A stretch of 64,000 nt of DNA from Clostridium carboxidivorans P7. Its GTDB lineage: Bacteria > Bacillota > Clostridia > Clostridiales > Clostridiaceae. The stretch's first letter is position 1; each line of letters starts with the position of its first letter. The stretch spans positions 620,001 to 684,000 of the forward strand of contig NZ_CP011803.1 in the NCBI RefSeq assembly GCF_001038625.1, written 5' to 3'. Below, one piece after another: positions 8,528 through 15,740 of this stretch. The translations under genes and the position numbers were made by a program. The notes under the pieces were generated by a model. It worked only from the letters and a program-made list of their open reading frames with translations. It was not told the DNA's origin and did not search any database.

Positions 8528-10468
8528 ATGGATTTGTATAAAGTGGAACATTTTATCAAAAAACATTTAGATAGGAGAAGTAATTTGATATCAATATTAA
8601 AGGAATATGAAAAGAGAAAAACTAAATATAATTTATTATTAAAAAAACAAGAGAAGCGTATAAGTAATTTAAGTAATTTAAGACTTGCCGCTTTTCTACT
8701 AGGATTTGTAATTTTAATAAGAATGTACACCTTAAAATTGTATTTCATGTTTGATTCTGTAGTCTTAGTTATGATTATTTTGCTTTGTTATCTAGCTCAT
8801 TTACATAAGGACATAGAAAATAAAAAGAAATATATAAATGCACTTAAGGAGATAAATGAAACTTCAATAAAAAGATTAAAGGGAGAATGGAAAAGCTTTA
8901 AGGATAGTGGAGAGGAATTTATAGATGAGAACCATAATTATTCCTACGATCTTGATATTTTTGGAAAAGGTTCTTTGTTTCAATGGATAAATACATGTCG
9001 TACTTATATTGGAAGACGAAGGTTGAAGCAAATATTAACGGAAAAACCTGAAGATGAACAGAGTATACATGATAGACAGTGTGCAGTTATAGAACTTGGA
9101 CCTAAAATACATTTTAGACAGAGGCTTGAGGCAGAAGGAAAAATAATTTGTAATGACAAACAGGATACCAAGGAACTTTTTTCATGGATAAAAGAAAGAA
9201 ATGACTATATATTAAAAAATAAAATAATTTGGATTTTAAGAATTCTTTCAACGGTGACTGGAATAACTAGTTTAACGTTAATAGTTAGAATAATTGATTA
9301 TGTCATAGCTGTTTTACTTGATACTAGCAGAAGTGCACCAAAAATATTTTATATAATTCCATACTATATTCCTATTTTTTTAATTTTTATTCAATGTATT
9401 ATTTTAAGAATAAAAAGAGAAGATAGAATGAAAAATTTAATTATTGCAGAAAAGTATAATTATAACGTAAAAACATATAGAAACATGCTTAAGCATATAG
9501 AAAAGCATAAATTTAAGTCAAAGTACATTATAGATTTGTGTAAAATACTTTATGATAATGATGCCAAAAGCGCATATAAACAAATAGATACTTTTTCTAA
9601 GATTTGTGAATCTATAGTAAGTAGACGTAATGCTTTATATCCCGTTTTGAATTCAATTCTCATGTTAGAATATCACTGGACCATTTCTATTGAAAGATGG
9701 AAGACAAAAGCAGGTAATGACTTTGAAAAGTGGCTTAGCATAATAGGGGAACTAGAGGCATTATGCAGTATTGCAAATATTAAATATGACAATCCTCATT
9801 GGAGTATGCCTGAAATTGTAACTGGAACATCAATGATTACAGCAAAAAATATGGGTCATCCTCTTTTAGGAGAAAAAAGGGTATGTAATGATTTAAATAT
9901 AGAAGAACCATATCAAGTTATGCTTATAACGGGGTCTAATATGTCAGGAAAAAGTACATTTATGAGGACTGTAGGAATTAACGTTATATTGGCATATGCT
10001 GGAGCTCCTGTATGTGCATATCAATTTTGCTGTCCTATTATGGAGCTCTATAGTTGTATGAGAACAAGTGATGATTTAGGGCAAAGTATATCTTCCTTTT
10101 ATGCAGAAATATTAAAAATAAAAAATATTGTTAAAGCCTCAAAGGAAGGTAAAAAGGTACTATTTTTATTAGATGAAATCTTTAAAGGAACTAACTCAAA
10201 GGATAGACATACTGGAGCTATGATTTTAGTAAAACAATTAAGTAGAACTGGAAACTTAGGATTTATATCCACTCATGACTTGGAACTAGGCGAAATGGCA
10301 AATGATAAAGATTCAAAAATTAAAAACTACCATTTCTCTGAATACTACAGAGATAATAAAATTTATTTTGATTACAAATTGAAAGCAGGAATTTCACCTA
10401 CAAGAAATGCTTTATATCTAATGAAATTAGCTGGAATTGAAATAGAAGAAAATAATGAGGGTGAATAG
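8528..10468 (+). CDS. MutS-related ATPase with N-terminal membrane segments
   Basis: A 646-aa protein. Two hydrophobic stretches near residues 55-95 (LAAFLLGFVILIRMYTL and VVLVMIILLCYLAHL), and another pair near residues 235-300, suggest membrane attachment. The C-terminal third is a MutS domain V ATPase: Walker A LITGSNMSGKSTFM near 466-480, Walker B VLFLLDEIFKGTNS near 544-557, and a switch STHDLELGE. The mismatch-recognition domain I with its Phe-X-Glu motif is absent, so it should not be a true mismatch-repair MutS. Function is unknown. No clear Shine-Dalgarno precedes ATG 8528, so the start is less certain. Confidence 0.8.
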   Translation: MDLYKVEHFIKKHLDRRSNLISILKEYEKRKTKYNLLLKKQEKRISNLSNLRLAAFLLGFVILIRMYTLKLYFMFDSVVLVMIILLCYLAHLHKDIENKKKYINALKEINETSIKRLKGEWKSFKDSGEEFIDENHNYSYDLDIFGKGSLFQWINTCRTYIGRRRLKQILTEKPEDEQSIHDRQCAVIELGPKIHFRQRLEAEGKIICNDKQDTKELFSWIKERNDYILKNKIIWILRILSTVTGITSLTLIVRIIDYVIAVLLDTSRSAPKIFYIIPYYIPIFLIFIQCIILRIKREDRMKNLIIAEKYNYNVKTYRNMLKHIEKHKFKSKYIIDLCKILYDNDAKSAYKQIDTFSKICESIVSRRNALYPVLNSILMLEYHWTISIERWKTKAGNDFEKWLSIIGELEALCSIANIKYDNPHWSMPEIVTGTSMITAKNMGHPLLGEKRVCNDLNIEEPYQVMLITGSNMSGKSTFMRTVGINVILAYAGAPVCAYQFCCPIMELYSCMRTSDDLGQSISSFYAEILKIKNIVKASKEGKKVLFLLDEIFKGTNSKDRHTGAMILVKQLSRTGNLGFISTHDLELGEMANDKDSKIKNYHFSEYYRDNKIYFDYKLKAGISPTRNALYLMKLAGIEIEENNEGE

Positions 10469-10533
10469 AGGGTTTTTATTATTAATTATCCAACTTTTAA
10501 AATAAAATTAAACAGATAAATTAATGAAATAGA

Positions 10534-10580
10534 AATCTAAAATACAAGTTTTAATAGAGCTTTGTGTTTTAGATTTTTTT
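10534..10580 (+). terminator. Terminator after the MutS-like gene
   Basis: AATCTAAAATACAA (10534-10547) pairs with TTGTGTTTTAGATT (10562-10575) with one G-U pair, followed by a run of T. Confidence 0.75.
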
Positions 10581-10618
10581 CGTATAAAGAGCTGTCATAC
10601 TAAAAATAAAAAATAGCA

Positions 10619-10680
10619 TTGACAATGCTTGAAATTTCCATTATTATATACATAGTTTAATAGTTTTATATTAAACTATG
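10619..10680 (+). promoter_or_regulatory. GntR gene promoter with a 12-bp perfect inverted repeat
   Basis: TTGACA (10619-10624), 17 bp, TATTAT (10642-10647). Immediately after, CATAGTTTAATA (10651-10662), 6 nt, and TATTAAACTATG (10669-10680) form a perfect inverted repeat covering the predicted start of transcription. It is a good candidate operator for autorepression by the GntR protein encoded next. Confidence 0.7.
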
Positions 10681-10731
10681 TAATTTGAAATATCAATTAA
10701 AGATAAATTTAAATTAGAAAGGTGTGTGCAA

Positions 10732-11700
10732 ATGAAATTTTGTATTAATAAAAAAGTAGATTTTCCTATATATCAACAGTTAAAAGAACAAATAAAATAC
10801 TTTTTATTAAGTGGCATGTTACAAGCTGGTGAAAAAGTTCCTTCGCCAATGGAATTAGAAAAACTTCTAAAAATAAATCGTAATACAGTAATTTCAGCTT
10901 ATAAAGAATTAGAAAAGGAGGGGTTATTGGTGGGTAAAAGGGGACAAGGTACATATGTTTCAGACAATATTAATGACTATAATACTAAAAAACATAACAA
11001 GGAATTATTAACACTTGCTGAGGAAACTATAGAAAAAACAAAACAATTAGGGTTTAAACCAGAAGAATTGTTTACAGTAATTTTTAATTATACTGTTTTA
11101 GGAGTAACTGATTCAAAGCAAACATGTTTAAAAGCCTTGCTCACAGAAAGTGCTATTCAAGATTTAGAGTATTTTAGAGATGTTTTAATAAAAGAACTTG
11201 GTATTAATATTGATATCTGCCTTTTGTCAGAACTTCAAGATAACATAGATTCAGAAACAGTAAGAAATTGTGATTTTATCATAACAGGTTTTAATCATGT
11301 TGAAGATGTTAAAGCAATTATTGAGCCTTTAGGTAAAGAAGTTATTGGACTTATGGCAGCACCTCGCATTCATGCTTTTATGAGTATTGCAAAATTAAGT
11401 TCTGGTACAAAAGTTGGTATTGTATGTGGAACTACACATGGAGCTTTGAATATGAAAAAAGCAATTGAGGATGCAGGGGTTCAAAATATTACAATTATTA
11501 CTTGTGGAACAGAAAACAAAAAACAATTGTTAGATATGCTTAAAAAAGTTGATGTTGTTATAACCTCACGAGCAGCTTTTGACACTGTGAAAGCTTCACT
11601 TCCGCAAGGAGTTCAGCTTTTAGAGTTTTTTTCAGAACTAGATAGAAATAGCTTACAAATGTTAAAACAGTACATTAATAATAAAGCAGCTTTAAAATAA
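10732..11700 (+). CDS. GntR family regulator (YtrA-type HTH) with an unusual effector domain
   Basis: A 322-aa protein. ATG 10732 is preferred over GTG 10726 because GAAAGGTG lies about 8 nt upstream. Residues 1-75 are a GntR winged helix (FPIYQQLKEQIKYFLLSG, NRNTVISAYKELEKEGLL, GQGTYV). The rest, about 240 residues, is not an aminotransferase (MocR) domain. It looks like two Rossmann-like halves, with TGFNHVEDVKAIIEP and VGIVCGTTHGALNMKKAIEDAG resembling periplasmic-binding or racemase-like folds. YtrA-type proteins usually lack such a large domain. It precedes the QueG-like gene by 16 nt and is probably co-transcribed with it. Confidence 0.75.
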   Translation: MKFCINKKVDFPIYQQLKEQIKYFLLSGMLQAGEKVPSPMELEKLLKINRNTVISAYKELEKEGLLVGKRGQGTYVSDNINDYNTKKHNKELLTLAEETIEKTKQLGFKPEELFTVIFNYTVLGVTDSKQTCLKALLTESAIQDLEYFRDVLIKELGINIDICLLSELQDNIDSETVRNCDFIITGFNHVEDVKAIIEPLGKEVIGLMAAPRIHAFMSIAKLSSGTKVGIVCGTTHGALNMKKAIEDAGVQNITIITCGTENKKQLLDMLKKVDVVITSRAAFDTVKASLPQGVQLLEFFSELDRNSLQMLKQYINNKAALK

Positions 11701-11716
11701 AAAGAAGGTATAAATA

Positions 11717-12400
11717 ATGATTGATTCTAATGAAATAAAAAAATTTTTATATGATTTAGGAGCAGAGATATGTGGTATAGCGCCTATTGAAAGATTTAAA
11801 AATGCTCCAGATGGTTTTCATCCAAAAGATATTTTTCCTGAATGTAAGTCGGTAGTAGTTTTTGCAAAAAGAGCACCATCAGCAAGTATGCTTAGCGGCA
11901 ATAGAGTGGTATATACACAGGTTACTATATCTATTTTCAAGGAGCTGGATAGAATATGCGTAAATACGTGCTGTTATTTAGATAAACTTCATGTGGGTGC
12001 AGTGATGATACCAGCAGATAACCCATATGAATATTGGGATAATGAAAAAAAGCAGGGAAAGGGCATATTATCTTTAAAACATGCAGGAGAATTAGCTGGT
12101 ATTGGAGTTATGGGGAAAAACACTCTTTTAGTAAATGAAGATTTAGGAAATATGATGTACTTAGGAGCTTTACTTATAGATAAAGTTGTAGATTATGATC
12201 CAATGATAACTGAAAACTATTGCTACGATAAGTGTAAAGTATGCATTGAAAATTGTCCTAAGAAGGCACTTAATGGTGTAACTGTAGATCAGTCATTATG
12301 CAGAAGTAATATAGCTGCACAATCAGCTAAAGGGGACTGGTTATATAACTGTAATAAATGCAGAACTTTATGTCCTAATGTATTAGGACATAAAAAATAA
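11717..12400 (+). CDS. QueG-like 4Fe-4S protein, short form
   Basis: A 227-aa protein with the N-terminal fold of epoxyqueuosine reductase and two clustered cysteine sets near the C-terminus: CYDKCKVCIENCPKKAL and CNKCRTLCPN, typical of two 4Fe-4S centres. True QueG proteins are longer (over 300 aa) and cobalamin-dependent; this lacks the C-terminal HEAT-like part and may be a family member with another role. AGAAGG lies before the ATG. The neighbours give no queuosine context. Function is inferred only at family level. Confidence 0.7.
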   Translation: MIDSNEIKKFLYDLGAEICGIAPIERFKNAPDGFHPKDIFPECKSVVVFAKRAPSASMLSGNRVVYTQVTISIFKELDRICVNTCCYLDKLHVGAVMIPADNPYEYWDNEKKQGKGILSLKHAGELAGIGVMGKNTLLVNEDLGNMMYLGALLIDKVVDYDPMITENYCYDKCKVCIENCPKKALNGVTVDQSLCRSNIAAQSAKGDWLYNCNKCRTLCPNVLGHKK

Positions 12401-12433
12401 TGTGAAATGTTTTTAACTAGGGAGGTTAAAGTA

Positions 12434-13453
12434 TTGAATAAAAAAACTTTGTCTGTTGTGATTGCTTTAACATTAGCAGCAACAATTAATGGAAGTGTTT
12501 TGGCAGCACCATCAAATGATAATACACAAATAGCTCAAATTCAACAGCAAAAACAAGATTTAGAAACAAAAGTGGAAAAGTTGGACAACCAGATAACAGA
12601 AATAATGAAGCAAATAGATGGAAATAAAAAAAGTATTGAAAAAACTACAGCTGATATAAAGGCAACAGGACAGGAATTAGCTAATGCAGAAAGTAACATA
12701 AAGGGACAGCAAGATGTATTTAATAAAAGAATAAGAACTATGTATATAAATGGTTCAAATAGTTATTTAGGTGTTATATTAGAATCTAGTAATTTAAGTG
12801 ATTTCATATCAAGAATGGATACTATTAGAAAAATAGTAGGTTTTGATGAAAAAGTAATAAATGACTTAAAACAAAAGAAGGATATAATAACAAAGAAAAA
12901 AGAAGCTCTAAATAATGAAAATAATAAGCTTTTAGCTTTAAAGGCAGATAATGAAAAGAAATTAGAGAGTTTTAATATCAATAAAAGTGAGCAAAAAAAT
13001 TTAATTGCAAGCCTAGACTCTAAAGAAAAAGCTCTTAAAGATGCAAATGCTCAAAGTCAAGTTGAAAAATATAGTGCAGCATCACCAGCGTTGTCAAGAG
13101 GCTCATCATCAGCTAGTGCAGTAGTTGCATATGCATCAACTTTCCAAGGAGTGCCTTATGAATGGGGAGGAAATGGTCCAAGCTCCTTTGATTGTACTGG
13201 TTTTACTTGTTACGTTTTTGCACACTTTGGAATAAGTTTGGAAAGAGTAGCTGATCAGCAGCAACAGCAAGGAACTTATGTATCAAGAGGCGAGCTTCAA
13301 CCAGGGGATTTAGTTTTCTTTGGATCACCAGCTCATCATGTTGGAATATATGTAGGTGATGGATGTATGATTCATGCACCACATACGGGAGATGTAGTTA
13401 AGATTTCTCCATTACATTCTGACTTTAGTGGAGGAAGAAGAGTATTGAAGTAG
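12434..13453 (+). CDS. Secreted coiled-coil NlpC/P60 peptidoglycan hydrolase
   Basis: A 339-aa protein. The frame is open from ATG 12407, but GGAGG at 12421-12425 sets the start at TTG 12434, which puts the signal peptide (ending near SVLA|APSND) at the true N-terminus. Residues ~35-215 are a long coiled coil rich in K, E and Q (PcsB/CwlO-like). The C-terminal ~115 residues are NlpC/P60 with catalytic Cys in SFDCTGFTCYVF and His in AHHVGIYVG. It should cleave peptide crosslinks in the wall, with the coiled coil controlling activity, as in PcsB and CwlO. It lies 33 nt after the QueG-like gene. Confidence 0.9.
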   Translation: MNKKTLSVVIALTLAATINGSVLAAPSNDNTQIAQIQQQKQDLETKVEKLDNQITEIMKQIDGNKKSIEKTTADIKATGQELANAESNIKGQQDVFNKRIRTMYINGSNSYLGVILESSNLSDFISRMDTIRKIVGFDEKVINDLKQKKDIITKKKEALNNENNKLLALKADNEKKLESFNINKSEQKNLIASLDSKEKALKDANAQSQVEKYSAASPALSRGSSSASAVVAYASTFQGVPYEWGGNGPSSFDCTGFTCYVFAHFGISLERVADQQQQQGTYVSRGELQPGDLVFFGSPAHHVGIYVGDGCMIHAPHTGDVVKISPLHSDFSGGRRVLK

Positions 13454-13466
13454 AATATTATTCTAT

Positions 13467-13517
13467 AAAAAAACGCCACGATAAATGTGACGAATTTGTA
13501 AACTTTTCATTCTTTAT
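13467..13517 (-). ncRNA. Candidate ~50-nt small RNA between nlpC-like and methyltransferase genes
   Basis: On the minus strand a consensus promoter (13524-13552) would start a transcript near 13517. About 25 nt later comes a terminator: CGTCAC, 7-nt loop, GTGGCG (6 bp including one G-U) and seven T, corresponding to 13467-13492. Both flanking genes are on the plus strand, so this signal pair serves neither. No convincing reading frame is present: a 14-codon frame exists but runs into the terminator. Confidence 0.5.
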
Positions 13518-13523
13518 GTCATT

Positions 13524-13552
13524 ATTATACCACAAAATGGATAAAAAGTCAA
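13524..13552 (-). promoter_or_regulatory. Minus-strand promoter of the candidate small RNA
   Basis: Reading the minus strand, TTGACT (13552-13547), exactly 17 nt, TATAAT (13529-13524). This is one of the best promoter matches in the window and lies in a 151-nt gap with no minus-strand gene. Confidence 0.6.
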
Positions 13553-13604
13553 GTATTGCAGTGTTGTTGCAGGTGTTGTATATATTATTAGAGGTGATAA
13601 TTTT

Positions 13605-14519
13605 ATGGAACAAAAAAGCATAACAGCACTAGTAAGTGCATTTTCAAGAGCATACCATTCAACACAAAATTCAGAGAAAATATTTGATGATTATTTGGCA
13701 AAGAAAATATTGACGGAGGATGAATATGAAGAAATAGCAAATAATATGGCAAAAGGAATATCTTTTTTTAATCCATCTTTTTCAGGTACACAGGAGGAAG
13801 CTTTGAGGTGGGTCGTTGATAATCAATTATCACCAACTCCATTGAGTAGAGGAGCATTTGCGGAAGGATTACTTAAAAATGCTGTACAAAATGGTGCAAA
13901 ACAGTATTTAATTTTTGCAGCTGGATATGACACATTTGCATATCGCCAATCTGACTGGGCATCAAAAATTGAAATTTTTGAAATTGATCATCCTGCTACT
14001 GCTGCAGACAAGCAAAAACGTATTAAATCAGTGGTATCGGAAAAACCAGCAAATCTACATTATGTGTCTGCGGATTTTAGGGAAAATAACTGGCAAAGTA
14101 ATTTACTTGAATGTATAGAATTTGACAAAAGCAAAATTAGCTTTTGTAGTTTGCTTGGAATAAGTTACTATTTGTCTAAACAGGTATTTGCAGAAACACT
14201 TAATATAATTTCAGGCTTTATACCAAAAGGTAGTAGTATTGTTTTTGATTATAATGATGAGAAGGCTTATACAGATAAAGCAGGAGAACGAGCTAAAATA
14301 CAAGTAGCACTGGCTGGTGCTTCAAATGAAAAAATGCTTGGAAGTTATTCTTATATGGAATTGGAGAAACTATTGTCTGAAAGTAATTTCATGATTTATG
14401 AACATTTGACACCGGATGAAATAACAGAGAAGTACTTTACAAAATATAATAAGGAGAATCCCAATCATCAAATGACAGCTTTTGATAATGTGAACTATTG
14501 TCTTGCTGTTAGAAAATAA
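13605..14519 (+). CDS. LCMT/PPM-type O-methyltransferase (COG3315-like)
   Basis: A 304-aa SAM-dependent methyltransferase of the leucine carboxyl methyltransferase-like family. Clues are the N-terminal helix region with SFFNPSF and LSRGAFAEGLL, motif I LIFAAGYDTFAYRQ with the acidic EIDHPATAADKQKRI, and a late strand with YCLAVRK. Bacterial members methylate carboxyl or hydroxyl groups of small molecules, and some sit in polyketide clusters, but no such cluster is here. The ribosome site AGAGGTGA precedes ATG 13605. The substrate is unknown. Confidence 0.78.
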   Translation: MEQKSITALVSAFSRAYHSTQNSEKIFDDYLAKKILTEDEYEEIANNMAKGISFFNPSFSGTQEEALRWVVDNQLSPTPLSRGAFAEGLLKNAVQNGAKQYLIFAAGYDTFAYRQSDWASKIEIFEIDHPATAADKQKRIKSVVSEKPANLHYVSADFRENNWQSNLLECIEFDKSKISFCSLLGISYYLSKQVFAETLNIISGFIPKGSSIVFDYNDEKAYTDKAGERAKIQVALAGASNEKMLGSYSYMELEKLLSESNFMIYEHLTPDEITEKYFTKYNKENPNHQMTAFDNVNYCLAVRK

Positions 14520-14636
14520 ATGTGAAAGTTTTTCATTAAGGTGGCATAGATTTTTAATGACTTTGAAATTTAACAAGCACAACAGATTAAATTACTAATA
14601 AAATAATATTGAATTAATAATTATGGAGCTGCATAT

Positions 14637-15371
14637 ATGTTTTTTAGATTTCCTGAGAATTTGATACAAAACAAAAATAAAGTATATATTGTAGATAAAA
14701 AATTTGCAGATGTGAATGGTGATGGTTATATTGAAACTTTAATAATTACAGGAAAGAAACCTTATGGAGAAAATGGTTTTATAAAAGATATAACTCTTAC
14801 TGTAAAAAATGAAAAAACGGGATTGAATATAAAAGTAAAGCCAAAAGAAAATTCAGGTTATGAGCCTAATTTATTTATAGGAAGGTTTGATGAAAAAAGT
14901 AGCATACCATATGTATTTTTATCTATAGCTTCAGGAGGTAGTGGAGGATATTATTTTAATTATATTTATTCCTTTAAAAGAAATGTAGCAGAAGTTGTTT
15001 TTGATTATGATAAATTTAGTATTGAAAATGTATATAATGCTGTATATGAAAATTTTTATAGAGTAAGTGTAAAATCAGAAAATAAGGATTTGAAAGGCAT
15101 AATAGATCTTAAGTCCATAAGAGATGAGGAGTATTTGTCCAAACTTTATAATAAAGATGGAACTCTTAAAGAGCCTACAGCGGCAGGGGTATTGTTTCTT
15201 TCTAATCTTTCACCCTTAAGCATAAATGGATCTGAGGTTTTTAAACTTTTAACGAATCAAAGAATAATAGGAATTTATAATGCAGATACATTAGGTTATG
15301 TAGAATCTATTTTAAAGTGGGATAAAGATAAATTTATACCTTTAGTAACTAGGTTAGTAGTATCAATGTAA
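14637..15371 (+). CDS. Conserved protein of unknown function with a VCBS/EF-hand-like motif
   Basis: A 244-aa protein without signal peptide or membrane helix. Residues ~20-40 contain FADVNGDGYIETLIITGK, the DxNxDG calcium-loop pattern seen in FG-GAP/VCBS repeat proteins, and the middle is rich in beta-strand and aromatic residues (GGSGGYYFNYIYSF). GGAG precedes the ATG by 8 nt. I cannot name a family with confidence. It ends at a terminator shared with the convergent gene at 15433. Confidence 0.65.
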   Translation: MFFRFPENLIQNKNKVYIVDKKFADVNGDGYIETLIITGKKPYGENGFIKDITLTVKNEKTGLNIKVKPKENSGYEPNLFIGRFDEKSSIPYVFLSIASGGSGGYYFNYIYSFKRNVAEVVFDYDKFSIENVYNAVYENFYRVSVKSENKDLKGIIDLKSIRDEEYLSKLYNKDGTLKEPTAAGVLFLSNLSPLSINGSEVFKLLTNQRIIGIYNADTLGYVESILKWDKDKFIPLVTRLVVSM

Positions 15372-15374
15372 TAT

Positions 15375-15416
15375 AAAAACCAATTGCAAATATAACGTAT
15401 TTACAATTGGTTTTTA
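15375..15416. terminator. Bidirectional terminator between convergent genes
   Basis: ACCAATTGCAAATA and TATTTACAATTGGT pair, with an A-run before and a T-run after, so it can stop transcription from both sides (genes at 14637 + and 15433 -). Confidence 0.85.
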
Positions 15417-15432
15417 TATAATTATTTAGTCT

Positions 15433-15723
15433 TTATATTTTTTTATAATGACCATCTATTTTACCATAAGGAATTAAAACAATTGGTTGATTTGCAGGTG
15501 TAAATAATTCTATTCCTTCTTGGTTTTCGTCTGGTCTGAAATATTTTTTCCCTAACTTTTCAACTATCCATCCTGTAATTCCTTTAGGGATTGAACCAAA
15601 ATTACCGTTTTTTTCAACTGATTCAAAGGATGGCATTGCAGTACCTGTTCCATATAGAGGAGAATAGTAGCATCTTTCTGTAATTTCAATTCTGTATAAC
15701 TTTTTTGTTTCTAAAAAACTCAT
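15433..15723 (-). CDS. Small hypothetical protein
   Basis: A 96-aa protein with GAGGGAT about 6 nt before the ATG. It is basic and aromatic, without signal peptide or membrane segment, and contains YYSPLYGTGTAMPSFESVEKNG and GITGWIVEKLGKKYF. It lies 17 nt downstream of the LysM-phosphatase gene on the same strand and is probably co-transcribed with it. I do not recognise the family. Confidence 0.6.
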   Translation of the reverse strand: MSFLETKKLYRIEITERCYYSPLYGTGTAMPSFESVEKNGNFGSIPKGITGWIVEKLGKKYFRPDENQEGIELFTPANQPIVLIPYGKIDGHYKKI

Positions 15724-15740
15724 TAAAATCCCTCATTTCT

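Noticed and set aside
11717..12400. Naming the gene queG
   Set aside because: Too short, lacking the C-terminal domain, and without queuosine-pathway neighbours.
13467..13492. Terminator of the NlpC/P60 gene
   Set aside because: The U-tract is on the minus strand only; on the plus strand the stem is followed by AATTTG.
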